DNA from: Collinsella aerofaciens
GTDB taxonomy: Bacteria; Actinomycetota; Coriobacteriia; Coriobacteriales; Coriobacteriaceae
DNA: 64,000 bases
Reading direction: 5' to 3'
Assembly: GCA_030826265.1 (NCBI GenBank)
Contig: JAPJOH010000005.1
Coordinates: 42,216 to 106,215, forward strand
Both the position numbers and the translations under genes were made by a program. Of this stretch, positions 32,837-41,128 are shown one piece after another (position 1 is the first letter of the stretch; each line of letters opens with the position of its first letter). The notes beneath the pieces are model-generated. The model worked only from the letters and a program-made list of their open reading frames with translations. It made no database searches and was not told where the DNA came from.

Positions 32837-33799
32837 ATGCACGAGAACGACTTTTTTAACGAGGACCTGCTGTGCGCACTTGCTGGCGTTGCCGGCGACG
32901 ACAACGTGCTGATGAGCGAGCCCATGCGCGAGCACACCACGTTTAAGATCGGCGGCCCGGCCGACGTCTTTGTCACGCCCGATACCGAGCAGGGCCTCGT
33001 CGCCACGCTCGATACCTGCTATCGCTGCGATCTGCCCCTCACCATCGTGGGCAACGGCTCCGACCTGCTCGTCGGCGACAAGGGCATCCGTGGCGTCGTC
33101 GTGGCGCTGGGCGAGGGACTCTCCGACATTACGGTCGACGGCACGCACGTCACGGCGGCAGCCGGCGCCTTGCTTTCCGATGTCGCCGCTGCGGCAGCCG
33201 AGGCCGGCCTCACCGGCATGGAGCCCATCTCGGGCATTCCCGGATCGGTCGGCGGTGCCTGCTACATGAACGCCGGAGCATACGGCGCTTGCATGGCCGA
33301 TGTGCTGGAGTCCGTGCGCGTCTACAAGCCCGCCCGCATGCTCGACGACGGCACCCGCGGTAGCGGCAGCATTATCGAGTTCGATGTCGATGAGCTCAAC
33401 CTGGGCTATCGCAAGAGCCGCATTGCCGACGACGGTTTCGTCGTGCTTTCGGCCACTTTCAATCTCGCCCCGGGCAACGCCGCGATGATCAAGGCCGACA
33501 TGGACGACTACCGCCAGCGCCGCGAGGACAAGCAGCCGCTCGACATGCCGAGTGCCGGCTCCACCTTCAAGCGCCCCGAGGGCTACTTTGCCGGCAAGCT
33601 CATCATGGACGCCGGCCTGCGAGGACACGCCATCGGCGGCGCGCAGGTGAGCGAAAAGCACTGCGGCTTCATCGTCAACGCCGACCACGCCACCGCCGCC
33701 GATGTCGACGAACTCATCCGCCACATCCAAACAACCGTCAAAGACCAATTCGACGTAGACCTCGAACCCGAAGTCCACCGAGTCGGCGAATTCCTCTAA
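32837..33799 (+). CDS. murB: UDP-N-acetylenolpyruvoylglucosamine reductase
   Basis: FAD- and NADPH-dependent reductase that makes UDP-MurNAc for peptidoglycan, 320 residues from the ATG at 32837 (AAAGGCGG upstream). FAD-binding motifs are TTFKIGGPADVFV, TIVGNGSDLLVGDKGIRGVV and GIPGSVGGACYMNAGAYG. The catalytic serine and substrate region is PSAGSTFKRPEGYFAGKLI, with a C-terminal HCGFIVNADHATAADV. The layout is that of short type II MurB. It is followed at once by a strong terminator. Confidence 0.96.
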   Translation: MHENDFFNEDLLCALAGVAGDDNVLMSEPMREHTTFKIGGPADVFVTPDTEQGLVATLDTCYRCDLPLTIVGNGSDLLVGDKGIRGVVVALGEGLSDITVDGTHVTAAAGALLSDVAAAAAEAGLTGMEPISGIPGSVGGACYMNAGAYGACMADVLESVRVYKPARMLDDGTRGSGSIIEFDVDELNLGYRKSRIADDGFVVLSATFNLAPGNAAMIKADMDDYRQRREDKQPLDMPSAGSTFKRPEGYFAGKLIMDAGLRGHAIGGAQVSEKHCGFIVNADHATAADVDELIRHIQTTVKDQFDVDLEPEVHRVGEFL

Positions 33800-33803
33800 C
33801 AAA

Positions 33804-33834
33804 GAAGGCCCCGAAAGGGGCCTTCACTTTCTTT
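33804..33834 (+). terminator. Terminator of murB
   Basis: GAAGGCCCC, GAAA, GGGGCCTTC followed by ACTTTCTTT. Confidence 0.93.
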
Positions 33835-33877
33835 AATTCAGACAACCAGTCCGGTGTGTCGCGCCCCGAACCCAAGA

Positions 33878-34008
33878 GGGCCGGGACTGTCCGAGAGGCA
33901 TAAGGTTGATCGCGAGTTCCGCACGAGCCGGAGAGCACTTAATGTGCTCTCCGTGCGAGCAGGACTGTCCGAGCAGGCAACCTTATGCCTCTCGGACAGT
34001 CCCGGCCC
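33878..34008 (+). repeat. Core-bearing palindromic element, copy A
   Basis: The outer arms 33878-33908 and 33978-34008 are perfect 31-bp reverse complements. Between them, a 69-base core contains ATCGCGAGTTCCGCACG, an inner hairpin GGAGAGCAC-TTAAT-GTGCTCTCC and GCAGGACTGTCCGAGCAGG. The core recurs at 56576-56643 and 56853-56921 with unrelated arms. It lies between convergent murB and a peptidase gene. It could be a structured RNA or a mobile palindromic unit. Confidence 0.92.
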
Positions 34009-34016
34009 AACTTGCG

Positions 34017-35222
34017 TTACGACAGCGCAATACCGCCAAGCCAGCCCCAACGCACGCCAGAGCCAGTACCATAAAAGCTAATGAACGAATCGAGCGACTT
34101 CGATGTAATGGCACCCTCGTTGCTCATAACGATGCCGCCGCCAACGTAGATACCCACATGACCGTAGATAAGGCCCGGAGCACCCGTGCCGCTGTGCGAG
34201 GAATCGGCCACGATCATGCCCACCTGCAGCGCCGAGCGGTCGGAGCTATAGCACCAGGCGTTGAACATGTCACACGCGTTGCCGCCAAAATAGCCCACGC
34301 CGGCATTGCGGAAGACGTTGGTAACCCAGGCAGCACACCAGCCCTGGCCGGGAGAAGGCGTCGAGTAGCACGCATTGACGACGGCCTGCTGCTTGCCCGA
34401 ACCGCCCGTCTGTTGCGGGGTGCCGCCGGCATACGAGCCGCCACCCGAGCTCGAGCCACCCGAAGAAGAGCCCGTGTTCGCAGAGGCCGCGGCTGCCGCA
34501 GCCGCCTTCCTAGCGGCCTCCTCAGCCTGGGCGGCAGCGAGGATCTCGGAATCGCGCTGAGCCATGAGTTCCTTGACGTCGTCGGAAAGACCGTTCAGCA
34601 CGGTCTGGACTTCTTGCTGCTTGGCCTGCATATCCTGCATCTGAGCCGTCTGCTGGTCCTTGAGTTTCTCCAGGTCGGCCTTTTGTGATTCGAGCTCGGT
34701 CTTCTGTGCGTCGAGCTCAGCCTGAATCGTCTGGATATCCTCGATGGCATCGCGGTCGCTCTTGTTGATCTTCTCAACGTAATGCGCGTTGGCGACGAGT
34801 TCCTCAAACGAGCCAGAGGCCAGCAGCAGCGACAGGATGTTCGTGCCGCCGGACTTGTAGCTGGCGGCCACGCGATCGGAAAGGTCGTTGCGCTTCTTCT
34901 TGAGCTCGGCCTTCTTTTCATCGATCTGGGCCTGCGTGTCGTCAATCTTGCCCTGGACATTCTCGATGTCGTTGAGGGTCTGGGCATTCTTGTTGGCCAG
35001 CGCCGCATACTCATTTGCGATGCTGTCGAGCTGGGCCTGAACCTCGTCGAGCTGGGCCTGGGCGGCATTCAATTTATCGGTGGTTTCTTTGGAAGCCTCC
35101 GCCGCATGGGCGCGAGTGGGCAGGCCAAAAAGAACTGCCGCAGAAGCGGCGCCGAACAGGGCCTTAAGGGCAGTGCGGCGCGAGAGCTCCTGGGAAAGGA
35201 TGGAATCGCTGTTTGGTGACAT
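34017..35222 (-). CDS. Tat-exported coiled-coil NlpC/P60 or CHAP-like peptidase
   Basis: Predicted secreted peptidoglycan hydrolase of 401 residues. The N-terminus has a twin-arginine signal (LSRRTALKALFGAASAAV) ending near TRAHAAE. Residues 45-245 form a long PcsB/CwlO-like coiled coil, with a short kink around SYKSGGTNILSLLLASGSFE. A Ser/Gly linker follows, then a catalytic domain from about 280 with C296 in GQGWCAAWVTNVF and H355 in YGHVGIYVGGG. The coiled coil probably keeps the enzyme inactive until it binds a divisome or FtsEX partner. A Tat signal on such a protein is unusual. It is transcribed alone. Confidence 0.85.
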   Translation of the reverse strand: MSPNSDSILSQELSRRTALKALFGAASAAVLFGLPTRAHAAEASKETTDKLNAAQAQLDEVQAQLDSIANEYAALANKNAQTLNDIENVQGKIDDTQAQIDEKKAELKKKRNDLSDRVAASYKSGGTNILSLLLASGSFEELVANAHYVEKINKSDRDAIEDIQTIQAELDAQKTELESQKADLEKLKDQQTAQMQDMQAKQQEVQTVLNGLSDDVKELMAQRDSEILAAAQAEEAARKAAAAAAASANTGSSSGGSSSGGGSYAGGTPQQTGGSGKQQAVVNACYSTPSPGQGWCAAWVTNVFRNAGVGYFGGNACDMFNAWCYSSDRSALQVGMIVADSSHSGTGAPGLIYGHVGIYVGGGIVMSNEGAITSKSLDSFISFYGTGSGVRWGWLGGIALS

Positions 35223-35445
35223 ATGTACTCCGTTACATGCTTATTTATATGTCGCTCAACTCATACATATTAGCGTACATATGGCGCGTCCCAACGATTT
35301 CCACGAACGGCAGGAAACTACAAGGTCGGCGGCTCGTAAGCAATTGTCAAATTTGAGGTAACAATTGAGCAAGCTCTTATATGAGTACGTTAACATAATC
35401 CTCTGCTTTTCCTACAGTGCACCATTTGGGCGTCCCCGCCTGCGC

Positions 35446-35451
35446 TATACT
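35446..35451 (+). promoter_or_regulatory. -10 element of galE
   Basis: TATACT lies 37 bases before the galE ATG, with a weak CATTTG near the -35 position. Confidence 0.4.
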
Positions 35452-35488
35452 CCCCTCTAGAAGTGTTCCTGATTCGATAGGAGACTAC

Positions 35489-36550
35489 ATGTCCAAAGCA
35501 CTCGACCCCAAAGACACCTGCGTCCTCGTTACCGGTGGCGCCGGCTTTATCGGCTCGCACACCGTCGTTCAGCTGCTCGAGGGTGGCTACCAGGTCGTCA
35601 TCGTCGATGATCTCTCCAACTCCAGCGCCGTCGCCGTCGACCGCGTCAAGACCATCGTGGGCGACGAGGCCGCCAAGAACCTCACCTTCTACGAGGCCAA
35701 CGTGCTCGACCGCGATGCGATGAACAAGATCTTCGATACCCATCAGATCGACCGTGTCATCCACTTTGCCGGCTTTAAGGCCGTCGGCGAGTCGGTGAGC
35801 AAGCCCGTCGAGTACTACCACAACAACATCGAGAACACCCTGGTGCTCATCGACGTCATGCGCAACCATGGCTGCAAGTCCATCATCTTCTCGAGCTCCT
35901 CGACCGTCTACGGCGACCCGGACAACCCGCCCGTCACCGAGGAAGACCCCAAGAAGCCCGCAACCAACCCCTATGGCTGGACCAAGTGGATGATCGAGCA
36001 GATCCTTATGGACGTCCACACCGCCGACCCCGAGTGGGACGTCGTGCTGCTCCGTTACTTCAACCCCATCGGCGCTCATCCGTCGGGCCTGATCGGCGAG
36101 GACCCCAAGGGCATCCCCAACAACCTGGTGCCCTATGTCGCCCAGGTCGCCGTGGGCAAGCTCGAGGCCGTTCAGGTCTTTGGCAACGACTACCCCACCC
36201 CCGACGGCACCGGCGTGCGCGACTACATCCACGTGTGCGATCTGGCCTCTGGTCACGTTGCCGCCCTTAACTGGATGAACGGCAAGACCGGCGTCGAGAT
36301 CTTTAACCTGGGCACCGGCACCGGCACCTCGGTACTCGAGGTCGTCGCCGCCTTCTCCAAGGCTTGTGGCAAGGAGCTGCCCTACGTGATCCGCGAGCGC
36401 CGCGCCGGCGACATCGCTGCCAACTGGTGCGATGCCTCCAAGGCCGAGCGCATGATGGGCTGGAAGGCCCAGTACGACATCGCGGACATGTGCCGCGATA
36501 GCTGGAACTGGCAGAGCCACAACCCCAACGGCTTCGCCGACGCCGAGTAG
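35489..36550 (+). CDS. galE: UDP-glucose 4-epimerase
   Basis: GalE interconverts UDP-glucose and UDP-galactose (Leloir pathway, also cell-surface sugars). It has 353 residues. The NAD-binding Rossmann motif is VTGGAGFIGSHTVVQL. The catalytic region has FSSSSTVYGDPDNPP and the Y-x-x-x-K pair in NPYGWTKWMIEQ, with LLRYFNPIGAHPSG and GVRDYIHVCDLASGHV toward the C-terminus. The ATG at 35489 follows ATAGGAG; longer upstream reading has no support. It is monocistronic with its own terminator and lies next to the alpha-glucan genes. Confidence 0.96.
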   Translation: MSKALDPKDTCVLVTGGAGFIGSHTVVQLLEGGYQVVIVDDLSNSSAVAVDRVKTIVGDEAAKNLTFYEANVLDRDAMNKIFDTHQIDRVIHFAGFKAVGESVSKPVEYYHNNIENTLVLIDVMRNHGCKSIIFSSSSTVYGDPDNPPVTEEDPKKPATNPYGWTKWMIEQILMDVHTADPEWDVVLLRYFNPIGAHPSGLIGEDPKGIPNNLVPYVAQVAVGKLEAVQVFGNDYPTPDGTGVRDYIHVCDLASGHVAALNWMNGKTGVEIFNLGTGTGTSVLEVVAAFSKACGKELPYVIRERRAGDIAANWCDASKAERMMGWKAQYDIADMCRDSWNWQSHNPNGFADAE

Positions 36551-36572
36551 CAAAAACCTACATACCGTTCTT

Positions 36573-36606
36573 GCCCCGATCTCACGTTGTGAGGTCGGGG
36601 CTTTTT
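36573..36606 (+). terminator. Terminator of galE
   Basis: GCCCCGATCTCAC, GTT, GTGAGGTCGGGGC followed by TTTTTC, a perfect 13-bp stem. Confidence 0.95.
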
Positions 36607-36660
36607 CATGGCATGTAGCCATTCGCCGAAAATCGACCAACTTTTTTATCTTGCCTGTAC

Positions 36661-36685
36661 ATGTTTAAACAACATGTTTTACAAT
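36661..36685 (+). promoter_or_regulatory. malQ promoter region with GTTTAAAC operator
   Basis: ATGTTTAAACAA (36661-36672) lies just before a TACAAT -10 (36680-36685), in the position of a repressor site within the core promoter. Close relatives of this sequence occur at 45603, 45678, 46575 and 46697. Confidence 0.5.
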
Positions 36686-36770
36686 AGGCGTATCGAATCA
36701 GAACATCGGAGGCGGACTGCACACCCATCGGCAGGCCGACCCCACAACAAGAAGGTTGGTGAGCGCATTC

Positions 36771-38276
36771 ATGGAGCGTGCAAGCGGCGTCCTCATGCCC
36801 GTCTCATCTCTGCCCGGTCCATACGGAATCGGCGGCTTTGGCTGGAATGCCTACGACTTCGTCGATTTTCTCGCCTCGTGCAAACAACATTACTGGCAGA
36901 TTCTGCCCCTTACGACGACCAGCTATGGCGATTCGCCTTATCAGTCGTTCTCGGCCCGCGCAGGCAACCCCAACTTTATCGACTTTGCCGAGCTTATCGA
37001 GGCAGGGTATCTGGAGCAGCGCGATATCGATGGCGTGTATCTGGGATCCGACCCCAGCAATGTCGACTACGGTGCTATCTTTGGCGGCCGCCGTCAGATT
37101 CTCGACCGCGCCGCCGAGCGCTTTGCTGCCGACAAGCCGGCCGATTTCGATGACTTTATCCAGGCCAACGAGGACTGGCTCATCCCCTACTGTGAGTTCA
37201 TGACCGTCAAAGAGGAGTGCGGTCTCAAGGCGTTTTGGGAGTGGCCCGCGGAGCTCCGCACCCGCGGCGAGGCTTCCGCCAAGGTCTGCGCCGCCCATCC
37301 GGCGCGTATGCTCTACCACCAGATGACGCAGTACTTCTTCGATCGCCAGTGGAGCCGCCTCAAGGCCTATGCCAACGAGCGCGACATTCTCATCATCGGC
37401 GACCTGCCCATCTATGTCTCGCGTGACTCCGTCGAGATGTGGGCGACACCTGAGCTCTTTAAGATCGACGCCGCCGGCAATCCCGTGAGCGTCGCCGGCA
37501 CGCCGCCCGACCAGTTCTCGGCCACCGGCCAGTACTGGGGCAACCCCATCTACGACTGGGACGCCATGGAGGCCGACGGCTTCTCCTGGTGGGAGGGCCG
37601 CATTCGCGCCGCCCTCGACATGTACGACGTCATCCGCCTGGATCACTTCCGCGGCTTCGAGGCCTATTGGGAGGTGCCGTTCTCCTCGCCTGATTCGTCC
37701 TACGGTTCGTGGACGCAGGGTCCCGGCCTCAAGCTCTTCAAGACACTCGAGGAAAAGCTCGGCACGCTGCCCATCATCGCCGAGGACCTGGGCTTCCTCA
37801 CCCCCGGCGTCATCGATATGCGCGACAACTCGGGCTTCCCCGGCATGAAGATCCTGCAGTTTGCCTTTGAGGGCACCAACTCGTACTACCTGCCGCACAA
37901 CTACATCGCCAACACCGTCGCCTACGTGGGCACCCATGACAACGAGACGGCACGCGGCTGGTTTGAAGGAACGGCCACCCCGCGTCAGCGCGAGCAGGCA
38001 GCCCTGTACACCCATCAGCAGGCCGGCGAACCCATCACCGACGCGCTCAACCGAACCATCGCAGCCAGCGTGAGCGACACGTGCATCTACACCATGCAGG
38101 ACCTGCTCAACTTGGGCAACGAGGCGCGCATCAACACCCCTGCCACGCTGGGCGGCAACTGGACCTGGCGCATGCTCGACGGCGCCATCACCCGCGAGCT
38201 CGAGCACAAACTCACCGACTGGACCGAGACCTACTTCCGCATCCCGTCGGAAGCCGAAATCGAGCTTCCTCAATAG
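36771..38276 (+). CDS. malQ: 4-alpha-glucanotransferase (amylomaltase)
   Basis: GH77 disproportionating enzyme that moves glucan segments between maltodextrins and releases glucose, 501 residues from the ATG at 36771. Conserved regions are SLPGPYGIGGFGWNAYDF, DSPYQSFSARAGNPNFID and FSATGQYWGNPIYDW. The nucleophile Asp is in RLDHFRGFEAYWEVP, the acid Glu in IIAEDLGFLTPGV, and GTHDNETARGWF follows. Nearby GTG and TTG codons are poorly spaced from the upstream purine run. It is 128 bases before glgP, so the two likely form an operon for maltodextrin breakdown. Confidence 0.95.
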   Translation: MERASGVLMPVSSLPGPYGIGGFGWNAYDFVDFLASCKQHYWQILPLTTTSYGDSPYQSFSARAGNPNFIDFAELIEAGYLEQRDIDGVYLGSDPSNVDYGAIFGGRRQILDRAAERFAADKPADFDDFIQANEDWLIPYCEFMTVKEECGLKAFWEWPAELRTRGEASAKVCAAHPARMLYHQMTQYFFDRQWSRLKAYANERDILIIGDLPIYVSRDSVEMWATPELFKIDAAGNPVSVAGTPPDQFSATGQYWGNPIYDWDAMEADGFSWWEGRIRAALDMYDVIRLDHFRGFEAYWEVPFSSPDSSYGSWTQGPGLKLFKTLEEKLGTLPIIAEDLGFLTPGVIDMRDNSGFPGMKILQFAFEGTNSYYLPHNYIANTVAYVGTHDNETARGWFEGTATPRQREQAALYTHQQAGEPITDALNRTIAASVSDTCIYTMQDLLNLGNEARINTPATLGGNWTWRMLDGAITRELEHKLTDWTETYFRIPSEAEIELPQ

Positions 38277-38404
38277 GAGCTACCGCGCCCGACCCCTCCC
38301 CACCGTGCGGACGCGCTTGCTTACCCGCGCGAGGCCACCCCAATCCCCTCGCGCGGGATTCTTATGAATTGCAGACATGTAATCAACCCATTACAGGAGG
38401 AAAC

Positions 38405-40672
38405 ATGCCCCAAATTAACCTCATGGAACTCGCCGAGCAGTCTTTTGGCACCTCGCTCGAGCAGCTCGACGACCGTCGCATTTACAAGCTGCTGGTCAAA
38501 CTCGTGCAGGAGCGCTCCGCCGCCTGCCCGCTCAACAACGGCAAGAAAAAGCTCTATTACATTTCCGCCGAATTTTTGATCGGCAAGCTGCTCATCAACA
38601 ACATGATCGACCTCGGCATCTACGACGAGGTTAAGGACCAGCTCACCGCCGCAGGCCACGACCTCAACAAGATCGAAGAGTTCGAGGTCGAGCCGTCGCT
38701 CGGCAACGGCGGCCTGGGCCGCCTGGCCGCATGCTTCCTGGATTCCATCGCCACGCTGGGCTTGACCGGCGATGGCGTGGGCCTCAACTATCACTACGGC
38801 CTGTTTCGTCAGCGCTTTGTCGACAACCAGCAGAAGGCCGTCCCCGACGAGTGGCTCGGTGAGCAGGACATCCTAGTCGACGACGACCGCTCCTACACCG
38901 TCGAGTTCGGCGATTTTGCCGTTACCTCCAAGCTCGTCAACATCGACGTGCCCGGTTACGGCCAGCCCACCAAGAACCGTCTGCGCCTGTTCGACCTGGC
39001 GAGCGTCGACGACGGCCTGGTCCCCGGCAGCTCCATCGACTTCGACAAGACCGAGATCGCCAAGAACCTCACCTTGTTCCTCTACCCCGACGATTCCGAC
39101 GAGCAGGGCCGCCTACTTCGCATCTATCAGGAGTACTTCATGGTGAGCAACGCCGCCCAGCTCCTGATCGACGAGGCCGTCGAGCGCGGCAGCAACCTGC
39201 ACGATCTGGCCGACTATGCCGTGGTCCAAATTAACGACACGCACCCCACCATGGTCATCCCCGAGCTCATTCGCTTGCTCACCACCGAGCATGGCATCGA
39301 GTTTGACGAGGCCGTGACCATCGTACGCTCCATGGTCGCCTACACTAACCACACGATTCTTGCCGAGGCGCTCGAGAAGTGGCCGCTCGCCAGCCTGCAG
39401 AAGGTCTCCCCTGCCATCGCCGACATTATCGTCAAGCTCGATGAGATCGCGAAGGCCGAGCACGATGACCCGCGCGTCGCCATCATCGACGAGCACGACA
39501 CCGTCCACATGGCCCACATGGACATCCACTTTGGCTTCTCCATCAACGGCGTAGCCGCCCTCCACACCAAGATCCTGGAGGACACCGAGCTTCATCCGTT
39601 CTACGAGATCTATCCCAAGAAGTTCTCCAACAAGACCAACGGCATCACCTTCCGCCGCTGGATCCATGGGGCCAACCCCGCACTCGCCAGCCTGCTCGAC
39701 GATGTGATCGGCACCGACTGGCGCAGCACCGGCGATCTGAGCAAACTCGCCAAGTTCGCCGACGACAAGGACGTTCTTGAGCGCCTGGCCGCCACCAAGG
39801 TCGAAGCCAAGGCCATCATGCGCCAGTTCATGGCGCTCGAGCAGGGCGTGACCATTCCCTCCAACGCCATCATCGACGTCCAGGTCAAGCGCATCCACGA
39901 GTACAAGCGTCAGCAGATGCTCGCGCTCTACATCATCTGGAAGTACCTCGATATCAAGAACGGCAACAGACCTAAGCACCCTGTCACCATCATCTTTGGC
40001 GGCAAGGCGGCACCTGCCTACACTATCGCGCAGGACATCATCCATCTGATCTTGACGCTGTCGCAGTGGATTGCAAACGACCCCGACGTGGCTCCCTACC
40101 TGCAGGTTGTCATGATCGAGAACTACAACGTCACCGCCGCCGAGCGCGTGATCCCCGCCGCTGACATCTCCGAGCAGATTAGCCTGGCCTCCAAGGAGGC
40201 GAGCGGCACCTCCAACATGAAGTTCATGCTCAACGGCGCCCTAACCCTGTGCACGCTCGACGGCGCCAACGTGGAGATTGCCGAGCTCGTGGGCGACGAG
40301 AACATCTATACCTTTGGTGCCTCGTCCAAACAGGTCGAGCAGCTCTACGCCGACGGCACCTACGATGCCGGCACGCTCTACCGCAAGCCCGGCATCAAAC
40401 TGCTGGTGGACTTCATCACCAACCCCGCCTTTATGGCAACCGGCAACGCGGAGCGCCTGCAGCGTCTGCACGACGACATCAAGGGCAAGGACTGGTTCAT
40501 GGCCCTGCTCGACATTGAGGAGTACATCCAGACCAAGGAGCGCGTGCTGGCCGACTATGAGGACCAGGACGCCTGGATGCGCAAGGCGCTGATCAACATC
40601 GCCAACGCCGGCACCTTCTCGTCTGACCGCACGATCTCCCAGTACAACGACGAGATTTGGCACCTGAGCTAA
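38405..40672 (+). CDS. glgP: Glycogen/maltodextrin phosphorylase
   Basis: GT35 alpha-glucan phosphorylase releasing glucose 1-phosphate, 755 residues. The start ATG at 38405 follows AGGAGG. Signature parts are SAEFLIGKLLINNMIDLG, EPSLGNGGLGRLAACFLDS, NYHYGLFRQRF, VQINDTHPTMVIPELIR and NGITFRRWIHGANP. The PLP lysine is in EASGTSNMKFMLNGALTLC. It is a little shorter than the usual 800 or more, in keeping with the compact maltodextrin-type enzymes. It follows malQ, and the pair would convert oligosaccharides to glucose and glucose 1-phosphate. Confidence 0.96.
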   Translation: MPQINLMELAEQSFGTSLEQLDDRRIYKLLVKLVQERSAACPLNNGKKKLYYISAEFLIGKLLINNMIDLGIYDEVKDQLTAAGHDLNKIEEFEVEPSLGNGGLGRLAACFLDSIATLGLTGDGVGLNYHYGLFRQRFVDNQQKAVPDEWLGEQDILVDDDRSYTVEFGDFAVTSKLVNIDVPGYGQPTKNRLRLFDLASVDDGLVPGSSIDFDKTEIAKNLTLFLYPDDSDEQGRLLRIYQEYFMVSNAAQLLIDEAVERGSNLHDLADYAVVQINDTHPTMVIPELIRLLTTEHGIEFDEAVTIVRSMVAYTNHTILAEALEKWPLASLQKVSPAIADIIVKLDEIAKAEHDDPRVAIIDEHDTVHMAHMDIHFGFSINGVAALHTKILEDTELHPFYEIYPKKFSNKTNGITFRRWIHGANPALASLLDDVIGTDWRSTGDLSKLAKFADDKDVLERLAATKVEAKAIMRQFMALEQGVTIPSNAIIDVQVKRIHEYKRQQMLALYIIWKYLDIKNGNRPKHPVTIIFGGKAAPAYTIAQDIIHLILTLSQWIANDPDVAPYLQVVMIENYNVTAAERVIPAADISEQISLASKEASGTSNMKFMLNGALTLCTLDGANVEIAELVGDENIYTFGASSKQVEQLYADGTYDAGTLYRKPGIKLLVDFITNPAFMATGNAERLQRLHDDIKGKDWFMALLDIEEYIQTKERVLADYEDQDAWMRKALINIANAGTFSSDRTISQYNDEIWHLS

Positions 40673-40699
40673 TTTCGTTTCCTTTACCCATCCTCTTGA

Positions 40700-40733
40700 A
40701 AGCGGAGTCGTGGCAACGCGGCTCCGCTTTTTG
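40700..40733 (+). terminator. Terminator of glgP
   Basis: AGCGGAGTCG, six bases, CGCGGCTCCGCT followed by TTTTTG. Confidence 0.9.
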
Positions 40734-40772
40734 TGCCCGCACGCTACCCTGTGACCCGACTCGACCGAAGAA

Positions 40773-40990
40773 TCTCGATCTGTAACAACTACTCGGTAAA
40801 AACGGTCCCAGCTGTTACAGATCGAGACATACCGGCCCCTCCCCTTGGGTTTATCTCAATCTGTAACATCTAGCAGCTGAAATTCACCTTTGGTGTTACA
40901 GATTTAGATGAAATGGTCAGCTCAGCGGAACTGTCTCGATCTGTAACACCTAGCGTCCGAAATCAGCCTCACCCGTTACAGATCGAGACA
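40773..40990. repeat. Array of three tandem hairpins built on TCTCGATCTGTAACA
   Basis: Three inverted repeats lie at 40773-40827, 40853-40909 and 40932-40990. Each has arms of about 15 bases (TCTCGATCTGTAACA and its complement TGTTACAGATCGAGA; the middle copy has one mismatch) around unrelated 25-28-base loops. Centres are about 80 bases apart. The array fills the convergent gap between glgP and the ABC operon, each of which has its own terminator, so it is not needed for termination. Confidence 0.93.
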
Positions 40991-41020
40991 AACGACCGGT
41001 CAGACAGCCCCAACACAAAG

Positions 41021-41061
41021 AAAGGCTCCCCTCTCGCCCAGTGGACGGGAGGGGAGCCTTA
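41021..41061 (-). terminator. Terminator of the ABC sugar operon
   Basis: On the minus strand AAGGCTCCCCTCCCG pairs with CGAGAGGGGAGCCTT (one mismatch) and is followed by TCTTTGTG. Confidence 0.88.
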
Positions 41062-41128
41062 TATGTGACCGCGGCAAAAGGATGGCAATACCGCAGTCGC
41101 CCAAAGGGAGGGCCTGGATGCACCGGGC

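Noticed and set aside
40773..40990. CRISPR array
   Set aside because: The three units are inverted-repeat hairpins about 80 bases apart with no constant direct repeat/spacer format, and no cas genes are near.
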